DNA from: Thiocapsa roseilacustris
Lineage (GTDB): Bacteria > Pseudomonadota > Gammaproteobacteria > Chromatiales > Chromatiaceae
Length of the DNA stretch: 64,000 nucleotides
Assembly: GCF_041903755.1 (NCBI RefSeq)
Contig: NZ_JBBWVE010000012.1
Coordinates: 62,001-126,000 of the forward strand
Direction: 5' to 3'
Part shown: positions 32,818 to 42,162 of the stretch, piece by piece
How positions within the stretch are numbered: position 1 is the stretch's first letter
How the letters are laid out: every line of letters starts with the position of its first letter
Program-made: the position numbers and the translations under genes
Notes under the pieces: model-generated
Seen by the model: the letters and a program-made list of their open reading frames with translations, nothing else
Database searches by the model: none
Told to the model about the DNA's origin: nothing

Positions 32818-35228
32818 CGACACCGCGCCGGTTCACCGGCTCGCGCGCCAACGCGCTCTTCCCGACCCTGGCCTACGACCCGGACAGCCATCTGTTCCTG
32901 CTCGACGACCAGTCGCTCGCCTTCGGCTATCTGTGCGAGCCCCTGTCCGCCGCCGATCAGTCCAACGCCGACCGCCTGCTCGTGCTCGGCAATCTCGACT
33001 GGCCGCCCGAGACCCTGCTGCAGGTCGCGCTCTGGACCTCTCCGGATATCGAGGAGACGGTCGCGCGCATGGAAGGGCTGCGCATCGAGACCGCCACCGC
33101 GCTGTTGCGCGAATCCACGCGCCGCACCGCCGCCTATCTGCGCGCCGGCAGCACCGCCCCGCTCTCCCCGGCCGGGGATCTGCGGCTGCGCGAGCTGCAG
33201 GTGTTGCTCACGGCCAAGCTGCCGCTCGCCGCCCCGCAGCCGAGCGCGCACGAGTTGCGCGATGCCCGCGAGCTGCAGGCGACCGCCCTGCAGGTGCTGG
33301 TCACCGCCGGGATGCGCCCGACGAGCCTCACGGCCGACCGCCACGTGCGGATCATGACGACCCTGCTCAATTGGGGAGCGCAGGCGGGGTGGCGCGACCG
33401 CATCACGCCCGAGTGCGATGCCCGGCGTCCGGTGCGCGATCAGTATCTGGACTACGACGTCGGCATCGATGTCGACGCCAAGGGGATCACGCTCGGGGAG
33501 CAACGCATCCAGACCTTCTCGGTCAAGCGCTTTCCCGACCGGGCCGGCTTCGGGCTGGCCGCGCGCTTCCTCGGGGATCCCTTCTCGGGCTCGCGCGGGG
33601 TGCGCCACAATGCGTTGATCACCCTGAACCTGCATTTCCCGGACCCCGAGGCGACGCGGGTGAATCTCACCTCGCGTGCGCAGTGGGCGGCCCATCAGGT
33701 GAGCGGCAATCTTTCGCACTACATGCCGCGGCTCGCCCACAACAAGCGCGACTTCGACGCCTTGTTCGTCCGTCTGGACCACGGCGACCGCCCGCTGCAG
33801 GCGTATTTGGGGATCGTGCTCTTCACCGCCCCGGAAGAGGCCGCGGGCGCGGCCTCGAATCTGCGCACCTATTGGCGCGAGCTCGGCTTTCAGGTCTTGA
33901 CCGACCGCTTCTTCGTGCTGCCGCTGTTTCTCAACTGCCTGCCGTTCGGGGCGGATCGCGGGGCGATCCGTACCAGCTTTCGCTACCGCACCCTCTCGGC
34001 CGCCCATGCCGTCGCGCTCATGCCGGTCTTCGGCGACTGGAAGGGCACCGGCACCCCGGTCCTGAACCTGGTCGGGCGCACCGGCCAGCTCGTGGATCTG
34101 AGCCTCTTCGACTCGGCGACCAACTACAACGCCGTCATCGCCGCCTCCTCGGGCTCGGGCAAGTCGTTCCTCGCCAACGAGCTGCTCTCGACCAACCTGA
34201 GTGTCGGCGGGCGCTGCTGGGTGATCGACGTCGGGCGCAGCTACGCCAACCTGTGCGAATCCCTCGGCGGGCAGTTCGTCGCCTTCACCGCCGACTCGGA
34301 CATCGTGCTGAATCCCTTCGAGCTGCTGCAGACGTGGGAAGAAGACGCCGACGTGATCGCCGCCATGGTCACCGCGATGGCGGCCCCGACCGAGCCGCTC
34401 GGCGATTACCGTACCGCCGGGCTCAAGCGTGCCCTGCGCGAGCTGTGGGACACCCACGGCACGGCGATGACTGTCGATCTGATCGCCGCGGCCATGCTCG
34501 CCTGCGCGGACGAGCGCCTGCAGGACGTCGGCGTGCAGCTCTACCCCTTCACCTCGCGCGGGGAATACGGTCGCTGGTTCCACGGGCGCAACACCATGGA
34601 CTTCAGCGCGGACCTGGTGGTTCTGGAGCTCGAAGAGCTCAAAGGGCGCAAACACCTGCAGCAGGTCATCCTGCTGCAGCTCATCTTCCAGATCCAGCAG
34701 GCGATGTACCTGGGCGAGCGCGCGCGCCAAAAGCTGGTGCTGATCGACGAGGCCTGGGATCTGCTCACCCAGGGGGATGTCGCGACCTTCATCGAGCACG
34801 GCTACCGGCGCTTTCGCAAGTACAACGGGGCGGCGATCACCGTCACCCAGTCCCTCGCCGACCTCTACGCCAACCCCACCGGGCGGGCGATCGCCGACAA
34901 CAGCGCCCACACCCTCCTGCTCGCCCAACCCGGTCACGCCATCGATCGGCTCAAGGCCGATCACCGTCTGCCGATGACCGCCGCGGGTGCGGAAATGCTC
35001 AAGACCGTGCACACGGTTCCCGGCGCCTACTCCGAGATCATGACCTTGACCGACAGCGGCGCGGGGATCGGCCGGCTGATGGTCGACCCCTTTCGCCAGC
35101 TGCTCTACTCCACCAAGCCCGCGGACGTGGCGGCCATCCGGCGTCTGCGCGAGCGCGGGATGAGCGTCGAGGAGGCGATCAACCGCTTGCTGGCGGGGGC
35201 CGAGACGGAGGCGTCCGATGCTGCCTGA
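32814..35228 (+). CDS. traC: TraC-type VirB4 ATPase of the F-like transfer system
   Basis: A protein of 804 residues, usual for TraC. The N-terminal half is the TraC family region. The ATPase half has Walker A (SSGSGKSF, about residue 444), Walker B (KLVLIDEAWDLL, about 643) and the arginine/Q motif region ITVTQSLADLY. It powers pilus assembly at the inner membrane. The ATG at 32814 overlaps the stop of the mini protein; earlier in-frame starts would overlap that gene and are rejected. trbI follows with an 11-base overlap. Confidence 0.9.
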   Translation: MTTPRRFTGSRANALFPTLAYDPDSHLFLLDDQSLAFGYLCEPLSAADQSNADRLLVLGNLDWPPETLLQVALWTSPDIEETVARMEGLRIETATALLRESTRRTAAYLRAGSTAPLSPAGDLRLRELQVLLTAKLPLAAPQPSAHELRDARELQATALQVLVTAGMRPTSLTADRHVRIMTTLLNWGAQAGWRDRITPECDARRPVRDQYLDYDVGIDVDAKGITLGEQRIQTFSVKRFPDRAGFGLAARFLGDPFSGSRGVRHNALITLNLHFPDPEATRVNLTSRAQWAAHQVSGNLSHYMPRLAHNKRDFDALFVRLDHGDRPLQAYLGIVLFTAPEEAAGAASNLRTYWRELGFQVLTDRFFVLPLFLNCLPFGADRGAIRTSFRYRTLSAAHAVALMPVFGDWKGTGTPVLNLVGRTGQLVDLSLFDSATNYNAVIAASSGSGKSFLANELLSTNLSVGGRCWVIDVGRSYANLCESLGGQFVAFTADSDIVLNPFELLQTWEEDADVIAAMVTAMAAPTEPLGDYRTAGLKRALRELWDTHGTAMTVDLIAAAMLACADERLQDVGVQLYPFTSRGEYGRWFHGRNTMDFSADLVVLELEELKGRKHLQQVILLQLIFQIQQAMYLGERARQKLVLIDEAWDLLTQGDVATFIEHGYRRFRKYNGAAITVTQSLADLYANPTGRAIADNSAHTLLLAQPGHAIDRLKADHRLPMTAAGAEMLKTVHTVPGAYSEIMTLTDSGAGIGRLMVDPFRQLLYSTKPADVAAIRRLRERGMSVEEAINRLLAGAETEASDAA

Positions 35229-35595
35229 GACCACCGTCCCCGAGGTTCGGCACCCGGAAACCCGGGTTCCCGCGGATCGCCGTGCAGGTTCCCTCCTGCT
35301 GCTCGCGGCGATCCTGCCGGCGGCACTCGCCGGCGGTTACCTCGGTGCCGAGATCGCGGCCCAGCCGCTGCGCGAGGCCATCGCCACCCGCCCGCCGGTG
35401 CTGATCATCGATGTCGCGGCCGCCCTTGACGGGATCGCGCCGGAGGACGTCGGCGAGGCGATCGCGGACCTCAGGACAACCGCCGTGCGTCTCGCCGACG
35501 GGGACGTTCTGGTTTTGGACGCCCAGGCCGTGCTCGCGGCACCTGAGGATGTCTATGTCCGGCAGCGCGATGTGCCGTCGGGGACGCAGCCATGA
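35218..35595 (+). CDS. trbI: TrbI-like protein of the F-type transfer system
   Basis: A protein of 125 residues with one N-terminal membrane helix (SLLLLAAILPAALAGGYLGA) and a short periplasmic domain with the PPVLIIDVAAALDGI and DGDVLVLDAQAVLAAPEDV segments characteristic of TrbI (type-F). TrbI affects pilus extension and retraction. It overlaps traC and the following peptidase gene (ATGA), so it belongs to the same operon. Confidence 0.75.
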   Translation: MLPETTVPEVRHPETRVPADRRAGSLLLLAAILPAALAGGYLGAEIAAQPLREAIATRPPVLIIDVAAALDGIAPEDVGEAIADLRTTAVRLADGDVLVLDAQAVLAAPEDVYVRQRDVPSGTQP

Positions 35596-36122
35596 GCGCA
35601 GGCACCAACATCGCCACCTCGCCCGCGGCCCGCCTCGCACGCACCATCCGGTACGGTCTGCCGGTGCTGCTGGTTGTCCTGGTGTTGATGGTCTATTTGG
35701 GGACGCGCTATCGCATCGCGATCGACGATCAGGTCGACAAGTGCTTGCCGCCCTACACCCTCTTTCTGGTGGATCGCCACGACGACGCGATCGAGCGCGA
35801 CGGCCTCTACGCCTTCCCCGCCGGCGAGCGCATGGCACCGTACTTTCCGATGCAGATGCAGGTGATCAAACGGGTCGTCGGCCTGCCCGGAGAGACGGTC
35901 TCGGTCACTGAACAGACCACGCGGGTCGACGGGCGAACGGTCGGCGAAGGGCTGGATCTGGCCGGCACGCTCGGCACGCCAGCAGCGACGTTCGTCCGCG
36001 AGGTCATGGTCCCCGCCGATGCCGTCTGGATCATGGGCGCCACCCGCGACAGCTTCGACTCGCGCTACTGGGGGCCGCTGCCGCGTCAGCAGATCATCGG
36101 GCGGGCCTATGCGGTGTTCTGA
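35592..36122 (+). CDS. S26-family signal peptidase of the transfer operon (TrhF/TraF-peptidase type)
   Basis: A protein of 176 residues with one N-terminal membrane helix (GLPVLLVVLVLMVYLGTRY). The lysine of the Ser/Lys dyad is seen in QVIKRVVGLPGETVSV, and the box near the C-terminus in MGATRDSFDSRYWGPLP. Where the nucleophile Ser is expected (S-x-P-x-x pattern) the sequence is DKCLPPYTLFLVD, with Cys and then Thr instead. Related conjugative peptidases process the pilin. It overlaps the next gene by 14 bases. Confidence 0.75.
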   Translation: MSAGTNIATSPAARLARTIRYGLPVLLVVLVLMVYLGTRYRIAIDDQVDKCLPPYTLFLVDRHDDAIERDGLYAFPAGERMAPYFPMQMQVIKRVVGLPGETVSVTEQTTRVDGRTVGEGLDLAGTLGTPAATFVREVMVPADAVWIMGATRDSFDSRYWGPLPRQQIIGRAYAVF

Positions 36123-37305
36123 GTGTCGGTTCCCTACCCTGTTGGTTCTATCGCTTCAGCTCGTCGCGACGGCCTCCGCCCAGTCAAGCGAGCGCGCCGA
36201 CCTGCGGGCGCTGCGGGACCAGGCCGGCGCCACCCAAGAGGCGGTCTCCGGCACGACGCTTCCGGACTGGCTCCGGCCGGGCTCTTCGGCGTCGGCGCGT
36301 GCGGGCGAGGCGCTCGGCGCGGCCGAGCGCGAACGGTTGCACCGACTGACCACCGCGCAGATGCCCGCCCTCCCCGACGCGCAAACGACCGCGACCGCAA
36401 CGCCGAAGCAGACCATCACGCTCCTGGTCTCGCGCGCGCTGGGCGCGGCTGCCCTGCGCGACATCTTCGCCACCGCCGCCCGACCCGACGTGCGGATCGT
36501 CTTTCGCGGGGTGGCCGAAGGCGAACCGCTGATCGACTTCATGCGCGGGATCCATGCCGAGCTGGACGGTCTCGATCCGATGCCCGCGGTCGAGCTCGAC
36601 CCGACACCCTTTCGCGAGACCGGCGCCGAGGCCGTCCCGCTGATGATCCTGTCCGGTCCCGACGGGGAGATCGCGCGGGTCGCCGGCCTGTCGGATCCGG
36701 CATGGCTGCAGGCGCAGGTGGCGGCCGGCCGGACCGGCGACCTGGGCGTGCGCGGACCGGTCGAGACGATCTCCGAACCGGACATGCTCGAGGAGATCGC
36801 GCGCCGGGTCGCCGCCCTGGATCTCGCGGCACTGCGCGAGCAGGCGCTCGCGCGCTATTGGACACGCGCGGTCTTCGAATACCTGCCGACCGCGCGGGAG
36901 CCCCGCACGCGGGTGATCGATCCCGTGATCGAGGCGAAGGTCGACATCGCCCTGCCGGACGGGACCCTGTTGGTGCGCTCCGGCGAGAGGCTCAATCCGC
37001 TCGATCGCCTGGCCTTCGGGCTGCGTCTGGTGGTGTTCGATCCGACCGAGCCGGCCCAGGTCCGCACGGCGCGCACGCTGGGCGAGAGCGCCGGGCCGCT
37101 GCGCCCGGTCTATCTGGCGACCCGTTTGGAACGCGAGGCCGGCTGGGAGGGCTTTCGCGCCATCGAGGATGCCCTGGACGAGACGGTCTATCTGCTGACC
37201 CCGGACGTGCGCGAACGCTTCGCCCTGGAGCGCGTGCCGGCGAGCGTCGAGTCCGCCGGTCGTGTCTTCCTGGTGCGCGAGCATCCGCCCGAGGAACCCC
37301 GATGA
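36109..37305 (+). CDS. TrbC-TraW fusion protein of the F-type transfer system
   Basis: A protein of 398 residues with a signal peptide (FPTLLVLSLQLVATASAQ). Residues about 90-230 match TrbC (ALRDIFATAARPDVRIVFRG, then VELDPTPFRETGAEAVPLMI). Residues about 235-398 match TraW (ISEPDMLEEIARR, VIDPVIEAKVDIALPDG, RLNPLDRLAFGLRLVVFD). Both are periplasmic pilus assembly factors; fusions of the two are known in H-type systems. The start at 36109 gives the signal peptide. It overlaps the peptidase gene upstream and traU (ATGA) downstream. Confidence 0.82.
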   Translation: MRCSECRFPTLLVLSLQLVATASAQSSERADLRALRDQAGATQEAVSGTTLPDWLRPGSSASARAGEALGAAERERLHRLTTAQMPALPDAQTTATATPKQTITLLVSRALGAAALRDIFATAARPDVRIVFRGVAEGEPLIDFMRGIHAELDGLDPMPAVELDPTPFRETGAEAVPLMILSGPDGEIARVAGLSDPAWLQAQVAAGRTGDLGVRGPVETISEPDMLEEIARRVAALDLAALREQALARYWTRAVFEYLPTAREPRTRVIDPVIEAKVDIALPDGTLLVRSGERLNPLDRLAFGLRLVVFDPTEPAQVRTARTLGESAGPLRPVYLATRLEREAGWEGFRAIEDALDETVYLLTPDVRERFALERVPASVESAGRVFLVREHPPEEPR

Positions 37306-38333
37306 AGGCTTTGAAGGCACCCACCCTGCCCCGCCTCGCCGGACTGCTCGCGGTCGTCCTGACGCTGTCGCAGTCCCCCGTTCGGGCCGCCGACCCCGCC
37401 TGCCCGGACGCCGAGCTGTTCTCGGGCAAGCTGATCACCGATGTCTGCTGGGCCTGTCTGTTTCCGATCCGCATCGCCGGCATGCCCCTGTTCGGCGGCA
37501 GCGCACCGGCGGGTGCGGCCTCCGCACCGTTGTGTGCCTGCAACGACGGCCTCGGCGTGCCGCATCCGGGCTTCACCGTCGGGATGTGGGAGCCCGCGCG
37601 GCTGATCGAGCTGGTCCATGCCCCGCGCTGCGCGCCGGCCTTGGGCGGGATCCGTTTGCCGCTCGGCAGTCGCCGTCTGCTCGGCACCGCGGGTCAAGCC
37701 GAATACGACGCGAGCGATACCTCCTTCTACAACTTTCATTGGTACGCCTTCCCGCTGCTGATCCTGCTGGATCTGTTTTGGGACGACCGCTGCAACCCGG
37801 ACGGCTATGTCGATCTGGACCTGCTCTATGTCTCCGAGCTGGATCCGACCTGGAACCACGACGAGTTGGCCTTCTTCACCAACCCGGAGGCCGCCTGGCT
37901 CGCCAATCCGGTCGCCCTGGCCGCCTGCCTGGCCGATGCCGCCGCGGCGACCGCGGGCACCCCGATCGATGCGCTCTTCTGGTGTGCCGGGACCTGGGGC
38001 AACCTTTATCCCTTCACCGGGCGGGGGCCGACCGTCGGCTCACGTGCGCGCGAAACCAGTCTGGCCTCGGCCCGGTCTCTCGCCGCCCTGCATCGGCGCG
38101 GACTCGCGCGTCGCACGATGGGCAACGACGCCCTGTGCGGTTCCCCGATTGCGCCCTTCCTCCCGAAGAGCCAGTACAAGCTCTCGATGTTCTACCCTCT
38201 GCCCGAGACGCAGCGCGCCCACGTGATCGGCGAAAGCCCGTTCACCTGGGGGGAGTGGCGCAACATCCCCGCGGTCGGGGAGGACCATCTCTATCTGCTG
38301 TGGCGTTGGAACGACTGCTGTGCGACCTTCTGA
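37302..38333 (+). CDS. traU: TraU, F-type conjugal transfer protein
   Basis: A protein of 343 residues, usual for TraU. Signal peptide (LAGLLAVVLTLSQSPVRA), then the Cys-rich TraU signature: ITDVCWACLFPIRIAG, APLCACNDGLGVPHPGFTVG, FWDDRCNPDGYVDLDLLYVS, and the C-terminal WRNIPAVGEDHLYLLWRWND. It acts in the periplasm in DNA transfer and pilus assembly. Its many cysteines fit the DsbC-like protein encoded upstream. traN starts with GTG 14 bases before the traU stop. Confidence 0.92.
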   Translation: MKALKAPTLPRLAGLLAVVLTLSQSPVRAADPACPDAELFSGKLITDVCWACLFPIRIAGMPLFGGSAPAGAASAPLCACNDGLGVPHPGFTVGMWEPARLIELVHAPRCAPALGGIRLPLGSRRLLGTAGQAEYDASDTSFYNFHWYAFPLLILLDLFWDDRCNPDGYVDLDLLYVSELDPTWNHDELAFFTNPEAAWLANPVALAACLADAAAATAGTPIDALFWCAGTWGNLYPFTGRGPTVGSRARETSLASARSLAALHRRGLARRTMGNDALCGSPIAPFLPKSQYKLSMFYPLPETQRAHVIGESPFTWGEWRNIPAVGEDHLYLLWRWNDCCATF

Positions 38334-41094
38334 GCGGTATCTCCTCCCGGTCCGGGTCCTGACCGGCCTCCTCTGCATCGCCCTGGTCTGGACCCCGTGG
38401 GCGTTGGTGTGGGGCGACGACTTCGCCGACGCCATCGACGCGGGCAAGCAGGCGGGGCGCGAAGCGACCGGCGCACTGACGCTGCCGGCGCTCTCGGGCG
38501 ATACGCTGACGCTGCCGGGCGGGGACCTGCGTCTCGACGCGCTCTTTCCCGGCGCCGCCGGCGGCGACCCGGCGAGCTTCTCCGGCCTCTACGGCAATCA
38601 CCACGGCACCCTGATCCACGGCCAACAGGCCCAAGGTGCCCTGATCACCGAGGGCTCGGCGACCGGCGAGGCGTACCGCACCCTGCGCGGCTCGGTCGAG
38701 CGCTCCCGTCCCGACATGCGCATCGACCCGCTGTAGGCGCAGACCGACGACGTGCTCGACACCTTCGAGGCGATCGCCGAGACCTTCGGACACTGCGAGA
38801 CCGCAACGACCTTCGACAACGGCGCCCGCGAGGTCCAGGTTCCGGATCTGCGCACCTGCGATCGGTTGACCCCGCAAGGCGGCTCCTGCTCCTGGTATCA
38901 CGACTACGCGCTCCCGTCGCAGGAGAGTCTCGTGACGGTCGGCGGCAGTGCGGCGCTGGAGAGCTGCGGACCCGGCTGCACGCGGGTCGTGCTCGAGCGC
39001 GGCGGATCCTGGAGTGAAATCGACGCGAGCTCCGGCGCCGTCCCCGTCGACGCTCCCCCGTTGGAGGGCGAATTCGCCGTGAGCGATCCGGCACGCGTTG
39101 AAAGCATCCAGGTTACGCTCGTCTTCGGCGATCGACCGGATCACGAGGCCGCCGAGGGGTGGTTTCTCCAGGGAACGCGTTCCTGGTATTCGGCGCGCTT
39201 TCCCGGGGTCGATCGCGCGCGCACCACGCCGGGCGACTGGTTCGACGCGACACCCATGACGGAGAACCTGCGCAACGGCGGTCGGTTCAGCCTGCGCCAC
39301 GACCAGACCTGGACCTACAGCGATCAGGGCGGACCCACCGAGGCGTGCCCCTTGTGCAGGGAGCAGTTCAGCTACCCCGTCTATTTCGGGGCGATCGCGC
39401 TTGCGGTGGAGATCCGTTACACCTCCCGGCCGCTGCGCAGTGTCTGGGGCGCGAACGACGGCTGTTACGACCTGCTCGAGACCCTCGGCAGCGACTTCTG
39501 CAGCGGTACGGTCGAATGCTTGGGCTCGCCCCCGCTCGCCGCGGACAGCTGCTACGAGCACGCCGACGTGCGGATCTGCCCGGACGCCATGGCGGCCCCG
39601 CCCGTGGCCGGTCAAAACCCCTTCTGCACCGAGATCAAGGTGACCGCGAGCTGCTCGGGGTTCAACCAAGGGCAAATGCAATGCTGGACCGATCCGCAGG
39701 GACAGCTGCAGTGTCCCTACAACGACGGCGATCAACCCTCCGACTGCATCGCCTTGGAGGCCGATCCCGCCTGCGGCTTCATCAAGTCCGAATGTGTCGA
39801 AGGGGCCGTCGACAACCGCGGGATCTGTTTTCTGTTTGAAGAGACCTGGGACTGCGGCGCCGCGCGCACCATCCCGTTCCTGGAGCGCAACCGCACGCTC
39901 GACTGTGCCGGTCCGGTGCGCTGCCTCGGCACCGACTGCGCGGAGTTTCCCGAGGAGCAGTCGGCGGACTTCGCCAAGGCGGTCGGCGCGTTGCAAACGG
40001 TGCAGATGGCGGTCTCGGACATGCAGTGCACGCCGGGCGGCAGCTGTCGGGTGTTCTCGGGCAGCGCCCATGAATGCAAACGCGCGGTCGGGGGGATCGT
40101 CAACTGCTGCACGCGACCCCAAGGGGTGTCGCTGGCGGATTACGTCGGTCTGATCTTCGCACTCGGCAAGATCGATGCCGCGATCATGGGGCTCGACAAA
40201 GGGGCCATGATCCGCGGCTCCTGGGAGACGTTGCGCCAGCCGGTCACCGCGACCTGGAGCGCGGTCAAGGAATCGTTCACCAGCGTGGCCAACAGCTTCA
40301 CCGGCAAGACCGCGGCGGCCGCGACCGATGCCGCGGCCGAGGTCGGACTGAATGCGGTCAAACAAGCGCTTCTGAAGCAGACCGCGGAATGGGCCGCACA
40401 GCTCTTCGGCGATGCCGCGGTCAATGCGCTCTTCTCGACCACAAGCGGCGGGGTGGCGGTCACCGGAGGAGTGGTGGCCGAAGGCTCGGTGCTGCAGCTC
40501 GGCGGCGGCACGGCCTGGCTCGGCACGGCCATGGCCTGGGCGATGTACGCCTACATGATCTACACCGTGGCGATGATCCTGATCCGCATCATCTGGACCT
40601 GCGAGCAGAGCGAGTTCGAGCTGGGTGCGAAGCGGGAGCTGCGCGCCTGCCATCGCGTCGGATCCTACTGCAAACAGGAGGTGCTGACTTGGTGCGTGGA
40701 GAAGCGCGAGAGCTACTGCTGCTTCAACACCCCGCTCGCGCGGATCCTCAACCAGCAGATCCGCCCGCAGCTCGGGCGCGACTGGGGCGAGGCGCAATCT
40801 CCGGAGTGCTCGGGGATCGACATCCGGGATTTTGCGCGCGTCGACTGGACCCGGGTGAATCTCGACGAGTGGCTGGCAATCCTCTACGAGACCGGACACT
40901 TCCCGACCCTGGAGACCCTCACCGTCGAGGATCTGACCGGCGCGGGCAGCGCGCTGACCGTCCGCAGCGAGGGCCGGGCGGATGCGGCGACACGCACCGT
41001 GCAACGCAGCGACGGACTCGACAGCGAGGAGGTCCGCAAGGAGGCCGAGTCCGAGCTGTGGCGGGAGACGCTTCCGGCCCTGCCGGCCGAGTAG
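38320..41094 (+). pseudogene. traN: TraN mating-pair stabilisation protein, interrupted by an in-frame TAG
   Basis: One frame of 925 codons with a GTG start, a signal-like N-terminus (VLTGLLCIALVWTPWALVWG) and a long Cys-rich body (DVRICPD, CSGFNQGQMQC, CTPGGSCRVFSG, WCVEKRESYCCFN) typical of TraN, the outer-membrane adhesin that stabilises mating pairs. Codon 139 (38734-38736) is TAG between RIDPL and AQTDDVLDTF. TraN relatives commonly have Trp here, so TGG to TAG is the simplest change. The frame is otherwise open and coding on both sides. It is either a recent nonsense mutation, a sequence error, or read through. Confidence 0.82.
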
Positions 41095-41320
41095 GCGCGG
41101 GTCGGGATCGTTCACCCCGAGATCCTTCGCCACCGAGCCGTGAATGCGCCCGCTGCCCGCCTCCGCGCGAGCGCTTCGGCATCTTGATGCCGTCCGGAAA
41201 AGCCACACCGGTCGATCGTTCACGGAATTCGAACACAGGTCAACGAACGGCCTGCCATCTTCCGCATCATTCGGATCTTACGTATCATATCGAAAAGACA
41301 GATCTCGAGGACGCAAGGTT
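41095..41320 (+). promoter_or_regulatory. Region between traN and the toxin-antitoxin pair
   Basis: About 220 bases, lower in GC near its end (TTACGTATCATATCG at about 41279-41293), probably the promoter of the antitoxin gene. No further tra gene follows traN here. Confidence 0.35.
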
Positions 41321-41578
41321 ATGGTCACCATTAGCTCCGCCGAATTTCAGAGACACTTCGGCCGTTATCAGGATGTCGCCCTCACGGAGCCGGTCGCGGT
41401 CACGCGCAACGGACGCGAGCGGCTGGTGGTCTTGTCGGTGGATGAATACCAACGGCTGAAGAAACGTGACCGTCAGGTCATGCAGCTGGCGGATTTCACC
41501 GAGGCCGACCTCCAGGCCCTCCGCGCCGTCGAGGCATCACCGCACGCCGCCACCTTCGACGCTGAAGTGACCGGCTAG
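41321..41578 (+). CDS. Phd/YefM-like antitoxin
   Basis: A protein of 85 residues with the Phd/YefM DNA-binding fold: MVTISSAEFQRHFGRYQDVA, then EPVAVTRNGRERLVVLSVDEY. The charged C-terminus would bind and neutralise the toxin. The ATG has AGGACGCAAGG upstream. It lies 4 bases before the next gene, the classic spacing of such pairs. It probably also represses the operon. Confidence 0.82.
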   Translation: MVTISSAEFQRHFGRYQDVALTEPVAVTRNGRERLVVLSVDEYQRLKKRDRQVMQLADFTEADLQALRAVEASPHAATFDAEVTG

Positions 41579-41582
41579 AACA

Positions 41583-42020
41583 GTGACATTGCCGGAGCCA
41601 ATCCCGGGTCTGGTGATTCGCTACGCCTACTTATGGGGTGATGCACACCGACGCGGCCAAGAGGAAGGGCTCAAGGACCGCCCCTGCGCCGTGATTTTGG
41701 TCACGACAAACCAGGAGGGAGAGCGAATCGTCACGGTTCTGCCGGTCACCCACAGTCCGCCGGCAGACCCGTCCCTGGCCGTCGAGCTTCCGCCTGCGAC
41801 CAAGCGCCGTCTCGCACTGGACAACGAGCGATCCTGGGTGATCTTAACCGAGGCCAACCGATTGACGTGGCCGGGTCCGGATTTGCGCTTCGCGCGTCCC
41901 GGCGACTTGGCGAGCGTGGCCTATGGCGAGTTACCCGGGGTTCTGTTCAAGGAGATCAAGACCAAATTGCTGCGAGCACTCGAGGCCCGCCGCGTCGGTC
42001 TTGTGCCGCGAACCGAATGA
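41583..42020 (+). CDS. PemK/MazF-like toxin
   Basis: A protein of 145 residues with a GTG start directly after the antitoxin. The sequence has PGLVIRYAYLWGDAHRRG, KDRPCAVILVTT, VTVLPVTHSPP and GELPGVLFKEIK. The KDRPCAVI and VLPVTHSP pieces are those of PemK/MazF-type RNases (KxRPxxV and TS/THSP motifs). It likely cleaves mRNA when free. Length is slightly longer than MazF (about 110). Confidence 0.72.
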   Translation: MTLPEPIPGLVIRYAYLWGDAHRRGQEEGLKDRPCAVILVTTNQEGERIVTVLPVTHSPPADPSLAVELPPATKRRLALDNERSWVILTEANRLTWPGPDLRFARPGDLASVAYGELPGVLFKEIKTKLLRALEARRVGLVPRTE

Positions 42021-42162
42021 GAATGCCATGACCAAGCGTGTTTCGCTGCTCGCGGCATCCGCCGGTCCCGGCCGACCCTCCATCGGCAAAGCCGCTACCG
42101 GAGTTGGAAGCAACTCGACGCCATGATGCAGGACCAGTGAAAGGATTCCGGCAGCCGGGTCG

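Noticed and set aside
32520..35234. A 904-codon open frame on the minus strand opposite traC
   Set aside because: Shadow of traC caused by high GC. It has no start context and low-complexity composition, while the + strand has Walker motifs and overlapping starts and stops.
38242..41223. A 993-codon minus-strand open frame opposite traN
   Set aside because: Antisense shadow of the Cys-rich traN frame; the absence of stops follows from codon bias.
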